From NCBI RefSeq assembly GCF_014698995.1, contig NZ_JACWZZ010000002.1, forward strand, positions 1,219,425 through 1,283,424: 64,000 nt of DNA, in the 5' to 3' direction. This document shows positions 49,269 through 60,100 of the stretch, piece after piece. The stretch comes from Hymenobacter duratus (GTDB lineage Bacteria; Bacteroidota; Bacteroidia; Cytophagales; Hymenobacteraceae). The position numbers and the translations under genes were made by a program. Position 1 is the first letter of the stretch, and each line of letters starts with the position of its first letter. Under the pieces are notes generated by a model. The model did no database searches. It had not been told where the DNA came from and saw only the letters and a program-made list of their open reading frames with translations.

Positions 49269-50789
49269 CTACTCTACCAGCAGCTTGCCAGTAGCTACTG
49301 ACTGGCCCTGCGTAAGGCGGTATGCATACAAGCCTGGCGCTACAGAACGGACATCAAGTGCCACCTGCCCGGCAGCCGGCACCATATTTCGGCTGGCTAC
49401 GGCGCGGCCCAGCGCATCCAGCAGTTGCACCTCTACCGCACCAGCACCCGGAACGCGGAACGTAACGGCAGTATGCGCCGGATTAGGATACGCCTGCACG
49501 GCCAGCAACGCAGGAGCACGAGTAGCCAGTGGCTGCAGAAACGGTTGGAACGTCACGAGGCCCAGCGCCGCTTGGTCGGGCTGATGGAAGATGTGGGTTT
49601 CGATAACCGTAGCCGAAGCGGAACCCCAGTCGTTGTTTTTGGCATTCACGGCGTCGGGGCCGTTGTTGTAGAAATCGTACACCACGCCGCCGTTGCCGTT
49701 GTTCACGAACCGGTTGCGGCCGACATCAGTGGTATCGGTGCTGCCGGGGTTGCCGAAGCTGATGGCCGGGCTGCCCACCGTCCCGGTCCGAATGAGCGTC
49801 ACGCCCCAGAGGTTGCCCGTCACGATGTTGCGGCTCACGACGCCGGTCTGGGTCTGGTTGCCCTGGAAGTTGAGGCCGCTGCCGCCGGTCTGGGCGTTGG
49901 GGTTGGTATTGTTGTTCTCCACGATATTGCCCGTCACGAAGCTCGAAATGCTGGAGCCGATGACGGCAATACCGTAGCGGTTGTTGCGCACCGTGTTGCG
50001 CCGGATGATGGCCCGCGTCACGTTGCTGCCGCCTAGCAAATTCGAGACGCCGATGCCACCCGCCATGTTGGTAGCTGGATTGCCTACTACCAGGCACCGC
50101 TCAATCAGAATAGGCTGGGCCGGGTCGCCGGTGCCCAGGTTCACCTGCGGATAGTTGCCATTTTCGGTGTCGTTGTGCCAGAATATGCAGTCCTGGATGG
50201 TGGGCGACGTAGGCCGGTTGGAAGGCGAATTAATACCCGCACGGGCGTTGCGCACAAAGCGGCAGCGCTGCACCAGGGCCCGGTTGCCGGACAGGGCCAG
50301 CCCGGCGCTGTTGGTCAGGCGGCCACCTACTGTGGAGAGGTTGTTGCGGAACGTGCAGTCCGAAAATTCAACGGCAGCATCTACTACCCGCACCCCGCCG
50401 CCGCGCTCCACTACCATCCGGCGCAGCACCGAGCCGGCGCTGGTAGCACTTAGCTGCATACCCATCCAGGGAGTAGCCGCGTTCTGGGCCGTAAACACGA
50501 CCGAATCGGGCGGGGTGATGCGCAATACGCCATCCACGCTCATCAGGGCGCGGTCGGCTACCCGAACGGTTTCGTTGGTGGTGATGCTCAGCGTATCGGT
50601 CGGCGCCAGCCGAATCGTGTCGGTGATGGTCCAGATGCCGGCGGCCTGGGTTACGTAGCCACCCGAAGCGGCAGCCAGCTGCGTGAGCGTGTAGCGCCGG
50701 CCGGTGCCGGGTGTGCTGTACTGCGCTTCGGAACGCAGCACCGGCGTAGCCAGCCACGTCATCAGCAACACGAGTAAGGTCTTTTTCAT
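49269..50789 (-). CDS. T9SS-secreted parallel beta-helix protein
   Basis: 506 residues from the ATG at 50789 (MKKTLLVLLMTWLATPVLRSEAQ signal peptide). The body is a right-handed parallel beta-helix of about 12 turns, with repeated NxxxxNxxGI, RNTVRNNRYGIAVIG and NIVTGNLWGVTLI motifs, seen in pectate-lyase-like proteins. It ends in a T9SS type A sorting domain (AYPNPAHTAVTFRV ... SVAPGLYAYRLTQG). Catalytic residues of polysaccharide lyases cannot be recognised, so the activity is unknown. Monocistronic, between two hairpins. Confidence 0.86.
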   Translation of the reverse strand: MKKTLLVLLMTWLATPVLRSEAQYSTPGTGRRYTLTQLAAASGGYVTQAAGIWTITDTIRLAPTDTLSITTNETVRVADRALMSVDGVLRITPPDSVVFTAQNAATPWMGMQLSATSAGSVLRRMVVERGGGVRVVDAAVEFSDCTFRNNLSTVGGRLTNSAGLALSGNRALVQRCRFVRNARAGINSPSNRPTSPTIQDCIFWHNDTENGNYPQVNLGTGDPAQPILIERCLVVGNPATNMAGGIGVSNLLGGSNVTRAIIRRNTVRNNRYGIAVIGSSISSFVTGNIVENNNTNPNAQTGGSGLNFQGNQTQTGVVSRNIVTGNLWGVTLIRTGTVGSPAISFGNPGSTDTTDVGRNRFVNNGNGGVVYDFYNNGPDAVNAKNNDWGSASATVIETHIFHQPDQAALGLVTFQPFLQPLATRAPALLAVQAYPNPAHTAVTFRVPGAGAVEVQLLDALGRAVASRNMVPAAGQVALDVRSVAPGLYAYRLTQGQSVATGKLLVE

Positions 50790-50840
50790 AGCAGCAAGAG
50801 GTGAGGTGAAGAAAGGAGGTAGCTCTAAACGACGTAAAAA

Positions 50841-50865
50841 AGCCATCCGGGTTGTCCGGATGGCT
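50841..50865 (-). terminator. Terminator of the propeller/barrel gene
   Basis: Ten-bp stem AGCCATCCGG (50841-50850) with CCGGATGGCT (50856-50865), loop GTTGT, followed by TTTTTT on the minus strand. About 50 nt past the stop at 50917. Confidence 0.85.
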
Positions 50866-50916
50866 CTTTACTTAGGCGTGTGATGCTCGTAACGCGCTGT
50901 TTTTCTTGCGCCGGCG

Positions 50917-53900
50917 CTAGAAGTCGTAGCCCAGCGTGAAGTAGAATTTCGGTCCTTTCTGCACGTAGTCTTCCTGGCCCCAGGCCACATCTGCTTTGCC
51001 ATAGAATCCCAGCAGGGTGCTCCGGACGCCAAAGCCGTAGCCAATCAGCAGCGGGTTGCGGAAGTTGATAACAGTAGCGGAAAATGCGTTTCCACTGCCT
51101 CCTACCACCTTCGTGTTGAACGAGTTATTCTCGTTAAATGGGTTGTTGCCGGAGTAAGCGGAGCCGGCGTCGCCGAAGGCCGTGAGCTGCAGGTTCCGGA
51201 AGAAGCCCGAGTAGATAGGCTTATTTGATAGGTACTGCACAATGGGCACCCGCAGCTCGGAGTTGAAGAGCACATAACGCGGCCCTACCCGCTTGCTGTA
51301 ATTGAAGCCCCGCAGGTTGGTCACAAACTGCTGGTAGAATATTTCGGTTGGGTCGGCGAAAGGGGTAGTGGAGGATAGCAGCTGAGAGTCTTCATAGTCG
51401 TTGCCTATCCAGTTGTCCATGCCGCCCAGGCGGAAAAACTGCTTTTGCTTGCCGATAAACTGCCCGTAGCTGGCGCGGTTGGCCCAGATAATCTGGCGGT
51501 GAATCTTCTGATAGTGGCGCAGATCGATGTAGATTTTGCCAAAATCCTGATTGCCTTCCTTCAGGCTGTTCAGCTGCAACAGGCCGATTTTCATCCGGGT
51601 GCCTTCCAACATGTTCACGCCCGTCGTCACGGCGTTGTCGAACACCAGTTCCCCATTAGCTCCCAGGTACTGGCGGTCAATATCGAGGGTACCGGAAAGC
51701 TCATCAAATACATTACGCGACACCGTGACGAAGCGCGGGCCGCCACGCACACTCAGGTTATGCGTGAGCGGATAGGCAACAGTCGGCGCAATTTCGTGCC
51801 GGGCAAAGCGCAGGCGGCCCGCTCCGCGGATATCGAAGAAGTACGCCTGCTTATCGTAGCGGATGCTCCAGTCGTAGCGGTGCTTGAGGTTGGTGTACTC
51901 CGCAAATATGTTGCTGGTGCGCAGGTCAGTCAGCGCGAAAATACCTCCCCGGAAGCGGTGGTCCTCAAACAGATCCGACATGTTTACCTGCCCAATCAGG
52001 CCCAGGCCCAGCAAGGGGTCGGAGTACAGCGACGACACCACATTGTCAATGCTGAAGCGCGTGTCGTAGCGGAAGGGGCCGGCGGGCGCCTGGTTGGCAG
52101 CTGCCAGTGGCGCCGAAGCTGCCGGGGCGGCTACTACCGGTGTGGTACGGTTCCGGCGGTTGGTAGCGGCCCGGTCGGCGGGCAGATCCTCGTCAAATTG
52201 GTAGTCACTGGTATTGATGGGCGTGTTGGCCGTTTGAGCCGGGCGTTCCACCTGCTGAATCTGAGTTTCCGAGGTGGTTTGCGCAGGCGCAGGCGTTACT
52301 GGCGGAGCAATGGGTGCGGCCTTGGCTGCGGCCGGTTTGGAGCGGTCCTCCAGCGTCTCCTGGCGCGCTGTTTTAGACAGCACCAGGTTTTCGGGCAGCA
52401 CATAGCCCGGATACAGGTATACAAAGTCGCGGGCCCGGTTGGCCGCCACAAAGCCCAGCGTATTGGTAGTGGCGTTGTAGTCGAAATCCTTCAGGCTGGC
52501 GCGGAAGCTGCTTACGGCCGTGCGCTGCTTGGTACGCAACGAATAGCGGTATACACTTCGGATGCCGCTTTCCTCACCCAGATATACAATTTCATCGTCG
52601 GAAATTGCGCGTGGACGGCCTTCGTTGGAAATAGTGCTTACCAGTAGTTCCACCGGCTGGGCACGTCCGTCGAGGTGGTACAGGAACAGGTCGTAGTTGT
52701 TCACCACGCCTCCAAAGCTACCGCGCGCAGTACCCGCCGAGTCGAGCCAGCGGTTGGAGCTGAACACCACGGCGTTTCCTCCCGGCAGGAAAGAAGGCTG
52801 AATGTCGTCGAAAACGTCGTTGGTGAGCTTTTCGGGGCGTCGGCTGCCAGCGCGCAGCACGTACAGGTCGCCCTGCCCGTTTGCCACACCGCTAAACACC
52901 AGCGACTTGCCATCGGGCGAGTAGCTCAGGTCCAGAATCTGCTGGAAAGGCTCGAAAATGGTAGAGGCTTTGTCGCGGCCGAAGGGCAGCGTTTCTCCCA
53001 GCCGGGCAAACAGGCCGGCGGCGCCCCCGTCGGCGGGGCGTACCCGCAGGCTCATCAGGCCTTTCTCCATTTCCGCCACGGCTACCTGGCCATTGCCGCG
53101 CCACGCCAGCACCGGCAGCCGGTTTTCTACCTGCTGGCCCGGTGTTTTGTAGCCGCCCCGGTGAATGGTGCGCCGGCCCGACCCGTCGCGGTTGGCTACC
53201 AGTACCTGGTAGCGGCCCCGGTCGTTGCTCACGTAGGCCAGCTGCTGCCCGTTGGGGCTCAGGACTGGTTGTGAGTAGAGAATGTTTTTGCGGTTGTTGC
53301 CGGTAAGCGCCTTGGCGTCGTCCACTTCGGCCAGCGGCGTCAGGGGCTGGGCGTTCAGCTGCCGATAATACGCTACCCAGTCGCGCAGAAATACCTTGTA
53401 GGGTACATTCAGCGAAGAGCTGATGCCCACTTCCACGTCGCGGGTGATGCGCGTCAGGTTCAGAATGTTCTGGATAGTGGTATAGCCGTAGCGCTCCGCC
53501 ACATAGTTCCAGAGGCTTTGGCCGGCCAGCTGCGGGTTGCGCAGGAAGAACGGCGCCGTGCGGTTGCCATCATATTCCTGGGTCATGTCGCGCATGTAGT
53601 CGTCCATTTTCACGCTCCAGCCTTCGGCGGCATACGCCGAGGCCCCGCCCACAAACCAGTCGGGCAGCTGCAGCAGGTAGGTGCTCTGGATGACTTCCTT
53701 CAGCGAGCCACCATACATCATGTCGTTGAGCAGCACGCGCGTTACCTGGTAGCTCAGGTCACGCTTAAACTCTGTCTGCTCGCCTTGGAAGGCAATCTGT
53801 ACCTTGCTCATGCGTAGCAGGTCCGTTTCGCCCCCGGTCTGGTACTTGTCCTGGTCCAGCCCGATGTTGCTCTGCCGCAGGTCGCCCACGGAATTGTAGA

Positions 53901-54207
53901 GCATCACCGTGGTTTTGGAGTAGGGATAGTAGCCGACCAGCGCCGTAATGCGCTGCAACTCCTTTTCCACGTACTCGGCGGCGCGCCGGGCGGCTACGTC
54001 GCCGCCACCATAGTAGTAGATGTTGAAGTTCTGGGTGCTGAGCAGCTGCCAGTCGAATTTCTTGTACTGGATGCGGACCCGCCCGAACGACTCCTGTGAT
54101 GTCTGGGCCTGCGCCGCGCTGCCAGCCAGCAGCAGCACAGACAGCGCAGCGCCCAGCACCGGACGGCTTTGCGCTGCTGACCACCGAAAAAAGGATACGT
54201 GCTTCAT
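50917..54207 (-). CDS. TolB-like propeller fused to an outer-membrane barrel
   Basis: 1096 residues. Signal peptide; an N-terminal domain with FNIYYYGGGDVAARRAAEYVEKEL and the peptidase-MA-like stretch LPDWFVGGASAYAAEGW (residues about 35-290); a WD40-like/TolB-type propeller (about 300-600) with LSPNGQQLAYVSNDRGRYQV and LSYSPDGKSLVFSG blades; a Pro/Ala-rich linker (about 630-720); and a C-terminal Omp85-like beta-barrel ending FYFTLGYDF. The layout is known from large Bacteroidota envelope proteins but the function is not established. The mutated metal motif in the MA-like part (no HExxH) suggests a binding rather than a proteolytic role. Monocistronic by its hairpin. Confidence 0.82.
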   Translation of the reverse strand: MKHVSFFRWSAAQSRPVLGAALSVLLLAGSAAQAQTSQESFGRVRIQYKKFDWQLLSTQNFNIYYYGGGDVAARRAAEYVEKELQRITALVGYYPYSKTTVMLYNSVGDLRQSNIGLDQDKYQTGGETDLLRMSKVQIAFQGEQTEFKRDLSYQVTRVLLNDMMYGGSLKEVIQSTYLLQLPDWFVGGASAYAAEGWSVKMDDYMRDMTQEYDGNRTAPFFLRNPQLAGQSLWNYVAERYGYTTIQNILNLTRITRDVEVGISSSLNVPYKVFLRDWVAYYRQLNAQPLTPLAEVDDAKALTGNNRKNILYSQPVLSPNGQQLAYVSNDRGRYQVLVANRDGSGRRTIHRGGYKTPGQQVENRLPVLAWRGNGQVAVAEMEKGLMSLRVRPADGGAAGLFARLGETLPFGRDKASTIFEPFQQILDLSYSPDGKSLVFSGVANGQGDLYVLRAGSRRPEKLTNDVFDDIQPSFLPGGNAVVFSSNRWLDSAGTARGSFGGVVNNYDLFLYHLDGRAQPVELLVSTISNEGRPRAISDDEIVYLGEESGIRSVYRYSLRTKQRTAVSSFRASLKDFDYNATTNTLGFVAANRARDFVYLYPGYVLPENLVLSKTARQETLEDRSKPAAAKAAPIAPPVTPAPAQTTSETQIQQVERPAQTANTPINTSDYQFDEDLPADRAATNRRNRTTPVVAAPAASAPLAAANQAPAGPFRYDTRFSIDNVVSSLYSDPLLGLGLIGQVNMSDLFEDHRFRGGIFALTDLRTSNIFAEYTNLKHRYDWSIRYDKQAYFFDIRGAGRLRFARHEIAPTVAYPLTHNLSVRGGPRFVTVSRNVFDELSGTLDIDRQYLGANGELVFDNAVTTGVNMLEGTRMKIGLLQLNSLKEGNQDFGKIYIDLRHYQKIHRQIIWANRASYGQFIGKQKQFFRLGGMDNWIGNDYEDSQLLSSTTPFADPTEIFYQQFVTNLRGFNYSKRVGPRYVLFNSELRVPIVQYLSNKPIYSGFFRNLQLTAFGDAGSAYSGNNPFNENNSFNTKVVGGSGNAFSATVINFRNPLLIGYGFGVRSTLLGFYGKADVAWGQEDYVQKGPKFYFTLGYDF

Positions 54208-54257
54208 AGCAAAATCAGTAAGCCAAAGGCGGCCCGCCTGGTGTCGGGTCGTCGTGT

Positions 54258-55355
54258 TCAGGATGGAAAACCGACAGCCGACGGGGCCGCCTGATACAAC
54301 GCCTGGTAGCGTTTAATATTGACCTCGGGCCACAACGCAGCCTCCGGGTGTTCGAGGTGGTCGGCGAGCAGGGCGGCCAGCCGGGGAGCCAGCATCACGC
54401 CCTTCGAGCCGAAGCCGTTGAATATACTCACTACCGGCACTTCCGGATGCCGCCCCAGCAGCGGTTTCCGGTCGCGCACGGCCGGCCGCACTCCGGCACG
54501 CTGGGCGCGCACCGTAAAGGGCAGGCTGGTAGTGGCGGCCAGGCGCTGGCTCAGCTCCGTGCAGGCCTCGGGCGTAGTACCGGCTGCAAACGGCGGCCAG
54601 CGGTAGGTGGCCCCCACCCTGAACTGCCCTTCACTGAGCGGCACCACATACGCTCCTTTGTTGAGCACCTGGGCCTGCGACAGACCCGGACACTCAACAT
54701 CCAGCACTTCGCCTTGGTTGGGCGTCAGGGGTAACCAGTGAAAAAACGGATTTTGCGTAGCGGCGGCACCTTCACAGCAAACCAGCTGCCGTGCGCGCAC
54801 ACGTCCTGCATACGTAACTCCCGTCGGGCCGGTAACGAGTTGCTGCCAGTCAAAAGTTTCGTGTTGCAGTAGCCCATTCTCGAGGCTTTCTGCTGCCAGG
54901 GCCGCCAGCAACTCACGCAGCCGCACATAGCCGCCGCGCCGGATGCACAAGCCACCGAACTCATTTAGTATGCCGGATGGCGTTGGCAGTTCAGCACCCG
55001 CATTTTCCACAAAGTCCTGCCAGGGCTTGTCGGCGCTGCGGGCCAGCATCGTGTTCTGCTCCGCCACCGACGAAAACAGCTTCCAGATAGGGAGCTGTAC
55101 AAAAAACTGCTCCCCAAAATGCGCCTCCATCTCGCCGTACAGCTGGCTGGCTGCTGTCAGCAGCTCATCAGCACGCCAGGCCAGCGCGAACCGCTTGCCC
55201 GCCACTGGGTTCATCAGGCCGGCAGCTACATTGGAAGCCGAGTCGGGATTGGGTGCATCTAGGACCAGCACATTACGGCCGCGCCGGCGCAGTTCCCAGG
55301 CCAGCGTGGCGCCGGCGATGCCGTGGCCCAGAATCAGGTAGTCGTATTCTTGCAT
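54258..55355 (-). CDS. FAD-dependent oxidoreductase (DAO family)
   Basis: 365 residues from the ATG at 55355 (MQEYDYLILGHGIAGATLAWEL). Dinucleotide-binding GxGxxG variant GHGIAG, second Rossmann motif NVLVLDAPN, later ATTSLPFTVRAQRAGVRPAVRDRKPLLG, and C-terminal NGFGSKGVMLAPRLA. It resembles glycine/D-amino-acid oxidases and the FAD domain of MnmC. No MnmC methyltransferase domain is present, so a tRNA role is not supported here. The ORF extends to 55445, but the extra part is unrelated. Divergent from the MBL hydrolase gene; substrate unknown. Confidence 0.88.
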   Translation of the reverse strand: MQEYDYLILGHGIAGATLAWELRRRGRNVLVLDAPNPDSASNVAAGLMNPVAGKRFALAWRADELLTAASQLYGEMEAHFGEQFFVQLPIWKLFSSVAEQNTMLARSADKPWQDFVENAGAELPTPSGILNEFGGLCIRRGGYVRLRELLAALAAESLENGLLQHETFDWQQLVTGPTGVTYAGRVRARQLVCCEGAAATQNPFFHWLPLTPNQGEVLDVECPGLSQAQVLNKGAYVVPLSEGQFRVGATYRWPPFAAGTTPEACTELSQRLAATTSLPFTVRAQRAGVRPAVRDRKPLLGRHPEVPVVSIFNGFGSKGVMLAPRLAALLADHLEHPEAALWPEVNIKRYQALYQAAPSAVGFPS

Positions 55356-55520
55356 GATGGCTGGCAAGGTAAGCGGAAAGCGGCAACAACACTCCGGAGA
55401 GGAAAGGACCCGAAAATGCCGGAAATGGTGGCAGCGGGCTTTCAATCAACAACAATAAGACTCGTAACTTACCACCCGGTTCCCTTCGGCTACGGCCGGT
55501 TTGTCTTTTTTTCTCTTCGC

Positions 55521-56156
55521 ATGACCGTTTCTGGTTTCACGTTCAACGCATTTTCTGAAAACACCTACCTGCTACACGATGCCACGGGCCAATGCGTGGT
55601 GGTAGACCCCGGCTGCTACGACCGGGCTGAGCAGCAGGCCCTGCAGGAATTTATTGCGGCTAATAAGCTAGAAGTGGTGCTTCTACTGAATACGCACTGC
55701 CACATCGACCATGTGTTCGGCAACCAGTTTATTATCAATACTTATAAAGTACCTTTTCTGATTCATGAGGCCGACCTGGCCACGTTGCGGGCCGTACCCA
55801 CATACGCGCCCAGCTATGGTTTCCCGCACTACGCTCCTGCCGAGCCAACCGGATTCCTGACACCGGGTGCGCCGGTGCGCTTCGGTGAAACAGAGTTGGA
55901 AGTGCGTTTTGCGCCGGGCCACGCCCCCGGCCATGTGGTGTTTTACCACGCTCCCACCAAAACCGTCATCGGGGGCGACGTGCTGTTTCAGGGGAGCATC
56001 GGCCGCACCGACCTGCCCGGCGGCGACTACGCCACGCTCATCAGCAGCATCAAAACGCAGCTCCTCACCCTTCCCGACGACGTGACGGTATATGCTGGCC
56101 ACGGCCCGGCCACTACCATCGGGGCAGAGCGCCGCTCCAATCCATTCCTGAACTAG
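55521..56156 (+). CDS. MBL-fold metallo-hydrolase, glyoxalase II-like
   Basis: 211 residues from the ATG at 55521 (MTVSGFTFNAFSENTYLLHDATG). Metal motifs: THCHIDH (HxHxDH), a His in APGHAPGHV, Asp in GGDVLFQGSIGRTDL, and the terminal His in VYAGHGP, all typical of the glyoxalase II/hydroxyacylglutathione hydrolase-like subgroup. A preceding in-frame extension to 55323 overlaps the divergent gene and is rejected. It hydrolyses thioesters or sulfur compounds in family members; the actual substrate here is not known. 72 nt before pssA. Confidence 0.9.
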   Translation: MTVSGFTFNAFSENTYLLHDATGQCVVVDPGCYDRAEQQALQEFIAANKLEVVLLLNTHCHIDHVFGNQFIINTYKVPFLIHEADLATLRAVPTYAPSYGFPHYAPAEPTGFLTPGAPVRFGETELEVRFAPGHAPGHVVFYHAPTKTVIGGDVLFQGSIGRTDLPGGDYATLISSIKTQLLTLPDDVTVYAGHGPATTIGAERRSNPFLN

Positions 56157-56228
56157 ATTTCCGGCATTCTTGCCTGCGCTGCTCCTTTGTTGGTTGCGCA
56201 AAATCTGAAGCCTTCAAGTTTTTAATCG

Positions 56229-56966
56229 GTGAAAAAACACCTTCCTAACGCGCTGACCTGCCTCAACCTGCTGTGTGGCTGCGTGTCGCTGAGCATCATT
56301 CTGGCCTACGATTCGGCTTCAGCCCTGGCCGCTTCCTCGGGTAACTGGCAGCCGCTGGTACAGGCAGCCTACCTCATTGGCATTGCCGCCGTGGCCGATT
56401 TCTTCGATGGATTGGTGGCGCGGGCGCTGCACGTATCGTCACCGATTGGCAAAGACCTCGACTCGCTGGCCGATATGGTGTCGTTTGGCGTGGTGCCGGG
56501 CGCTATTCTGTTCAAGCTGCTCCAGCAGGTACTGCCAGCAGCCGGCCTGCCCACTGTTCTAGCCTACCTGGCCTTCGTGGTGAGCATTTTCTCGGCACTG
56601 CGGCTGGCCAAGTTCAACAACGACACCCGCCAGTCCGATTCGTTTATCGGGCTGCCTACCCCGGCCTGCACGCTGCTGGTAGCCTCGCTGCCGCTCATCC
56701 TGGCCCACGACTCTTTCGGTGTTTCAGGCATTATTCTCAATCCCTGGCTACTGCTGGGCTTGTCGGGGCTGCTGTCGGGGCTGCTGGTAGCGGAAATCCC
56801 GCTTTTTGCGCTCAAGTTCAAAAATCTGCGCTGGCAAGACAATTCGGTGCGCTTCGTGTTTCTGTTACTGTCAGTGGCTCTGCTGGCAGGCTTGCAGGCA
56901 GCCGCCATTCCGCTCATCGTTTTGCTGTATGTGCTGCTGTCGGTGCTGCGGCCATCTGTGGGATGA
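56229..56966 (+). CDS. pssA: CDP-diacylglycerol--serine O-phosphatidyltransferase
   Basis: 245 residues from a GTG at 56229 (VKKHLPNALTCLNLLCGC). About eight membrane helices. The CDP-alcohol phosphotransferase signature D-G-x2-A-R-x8-G-x3-D-x3-D is complete: Asp60, Gly61, Ala64, Arg65, Gly74, Asp78, Asp82. It makes phosphatidylserine, the precursor of phosphatidylethanolamine. The opening NALTCLNLLCG and SFGVVPGA tail of the motif fit the serine enzyme rather than phosphatidylglycerophosphate synthase. Followed 134 nt later by porU. Confidence 0.92.
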   Translation: MKKHLPNALTCLNLLCGCVSLSIILAYDSASALAASSGNWQPLVQAAYLIGIAAVADFFDGLVARALHVSSPIGKDLDSLADMVSFGVVPGAILFKLLQQVLPAAGLPTVLAYLAFVVSIFSALRLAKFNNDTRQSDSFIGLPTPACTLLVASLPLILAHDSFGVSGIILNPWLLLGLSGLLSGLLVAEIPLFALKFKNLRWQDNSVRFVFLLLSVALLAGLQAAAIPLIVLLYVLLSVLRPSVG

Positions 56967-57100
56967 TTTTTGTGGTACTGCATTACAATATTTGCATACA
57001 CAGAGAGTTAAACTAACTACTAGGCAGTGAACCCCCACCCGCGCCAGTGTGTTGCAGGGCCACTACCAGTCTGTTTAAACTCTCTATTGAACACACCTCT

Positions 57101-60100
57101 ATGCGCTACTTTACGCTTCTGGTAGCTAGTTGCTGCCTGCTGCTAAGCTTTTCCTCTTCGGTTTGGGCGCAGGACAGTCGCCAGTCGGTTGTGAAGAAGC
57201 TAAGCTGGGCTGGCACGGAGGAAATTCCGGGGCCTGACCGCCGCCTGCACCGCGTACCTATTTTCACCGGCATGCAGCACCGCAGCGGTTCGTTGCAGGG
57301 CTATGCTGTTATTTCAGTACCCGGTACCGTGGCAGATGGGCAGGTTCGCAATGCTGTGTACGAAGCTTTTTCTGCCGCCGAGCTAGCACTGCTGCGTGGG
57401 TTTCTCCCTGCTTCCGCTACGCCGGAAGTGTTTGAGCGCACGCAGCGCGGCCAGCCCGTTACGCTGGTGCTGGTACCGGCTATGCGGCGCAGCCCAAAGA
57501 GCGGACAAATCGAAAAGCTGGTTTCCTTCGAGTACAGCTACCTTCCTAGCGCGCCTACTGTACGCCGGGGTCAGCAAATCAATTATGCCGCCCATTCGGT
57601 GCTTGCTACTGGCACCTGGTACAAGGTGGGCGTCGACCGGAGCGGTATCTTTAAGCTAGACCGAGGCACGCTTTCGGCTATGGGCCTTGATGTACAGAAC
57701 CTGGATCCGGCCCGCCTGCAGGTTTTTGGCAACGCAACCGGCATGCTGCCCCAGGCCATCAGTACGCGCCGCCCCGACGACCTCGTGGAAAATGCGGTGT
57801 ACTTCTCCGGCGACAACAACACGACGCTGGATGCCAACGAGTACTTCCTGTTTTATGCCCGGGGCCCGCACGTGTGGGAGCCCGACACGGCCCGTAATGC
57901 CCGCCGTTTCCGCCACGTACAGCACCTCTACTCCGATACGGCATACTATTTCGTGACGGTGGCTGCGCCGCCCCGCACCGGCCGCCGCGTGGCACCTGCG
58001 CCGGCTGCCGGCGTGGCCAATGCGCCGGCTATTGCGCAATACACGGCCCGCTGGTTCTGGGAGCATGATTTGGTAAACTTGGCCAAATCAGGCCGTCAGT
58101 GGCTGGGCGAAGGCTTCAATCCAGGTACACCGCAGAACTTTCCCACCGACCTGACTGATATAGTGGCTGGCTCTACGGTGCAGATTACGTCGTCAGTTGC
58201 CGGAGCTACCAACGCCAACGACCAGCATTCCTTCCGCTTGTCAGTCAACGGTACTACTCTCACGCAGCCGCTGCCTACCGTTTCGCAGTCGGACCACCCG
58301 GAGTATGCGGCTACCAGCCTCCGCACCTTCTCGTACGTTCCACCAGCTTCCATTTCGTCGCTGAGTGTGGGCCTCACGTATTTGGGCGGTTCCAATGCTA
58401 AAGGCTACCTCGATTATCTGGAGGTGAGTGCGCTGCGGCCTTTGCGGCTTACCGGGTCTTCGCTGGAGTTTCGCTCGTTCGACAATCTGAATTCGGGCTC
58501 GGTCAGCCCTTTTACCTTGGCGGGCAGCAACACCAGCACGCAGGTATGGGAAGTCACCAACCCACGTCGGCCCCGCTCCTACGCGCTGAACGCCTCGGGT
58601 TCGTTCACAGCTCCCACCGACTCTCTGCGCGAGTTTGTCGCCTTTAATCCCAGTGGTTCTTTCAGCTCTCCCCGCAGCTTTGGCCGGGTTGCCAACCAGG
58701 ATCTGCACGGCACCCTAAACCCGGCGCACGATGTGGACCTCGTTATAGTGACGCATCCCACTTTCCGGGCAGAAGCGCAGCGCCTGGCCAACTGGCGCAC
58801 CAGCCACGACCGTCTGAAAGTAGCGGTAGTTACCACTTCGCAGGTTTACAATGAGTTTGGCGGCGGCGGCCAGGATGTTTCGGCTATCCGCGACATGATG
58901 AAGATGGTTTATGACCAGCGCGACTCGCCACGCCGCAACCAGTATTTGCTGCTCTTCGGTGATGCTTCCTACGATTACAAATCCAAGCCCAGCAACCTCA
59001 ACAATACCGCGAATCTGCCTGCCGATTGGTGGTCGAAACGCTCCCCCAACCGCGCCGACGAAATAGCGCAGAACTACGTGCCCACGTATGAGTCGCGCGA
59101 GTCGTTTGCGCAGATCTACGGCCGTGCCGATGGTTTCGGCCCGCAGACGTTCTGCTCCGATGACTATTTCGGCATTCTGGATGAAGGCGAGGGTGAGTGG
59201 AGCGAAATCAGTGCACCCGGCGAATTAATGGATGTAGGGGTAGGCCGTTTGCCGGTGCGGGCACCTAGTGGTTCACCGTACTCGGCCACGCAGGCCACAG
59301 AAGTAGTAGACAAGCTGATTGCTTATGATTCCCGCTCGGCAACCGGAAAATGGCGCAACCGCCTCACATTCGTAGCCGACGACCAAGATGGTAGCTCGCA
59401 CGTCACGGGGTCTGCCGAGCCCTTTTCGGCGCAACTCGTCCGCGAGTATCCGCAGTTCAACCTCCGCAAGGTATACCTCGATATGTATCCGCAGGTAAAT
59501 GCGGCCGGTGGTGAACAGTCCCCGGACTGTAATCGGGCCCTGGACGAGTCATTTGAGCAGGGTTCTCTTATCATCAACTACAACGGCCACGGCGGACCGG
59601 CCAGCCTTGCGCAGGAACAGATTCTGACCAAAGCCACCATCACGGGCCTGCAGAATCAGAACAAGCTCACGTTCATGGTAACCGGCACCTGCGACTTCAG
59701 CACCTATGACGACCCGGAACGAACCTCGGCTGGCGAAATGATGCTGACAGATACCAAAGCCGGTGCCGCCGGTTTGTACACCACTACCCGGCTCGTATTC
59801 TCTACTTCCGCTACGGAATTGGTGCCTAATTTCCTGGATTCGGTGCTGACATACAGAAGCGGCATGCCTACCCGCTTGGGCGACGCGACCCTGTATTCCA
59901 AAAACTCCGGGGCCAGCGTCCTCAACCGCAACTACGTGCTCCTCGGCGACCCCAGTGCCCGCCTCGCCCGCCCGGATGTAGCCATGACGCTGGATTCGCT
60001 TAACGGTCGGACGCTCAGCGGTACTGTTTCAGATACCCTGAAAGCACTATCCCTGGTGCGTCTTTCGGGTTCGGTCCGTACCGGCACTGATATTAACTCT

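Noticed and set aside
54258..55355. FAD oxidoreductase as the MnmC tRNA enzyme
   Set aside because: It has only the DAO-type domain, and no methyltransferase domain is attached or adjacent.
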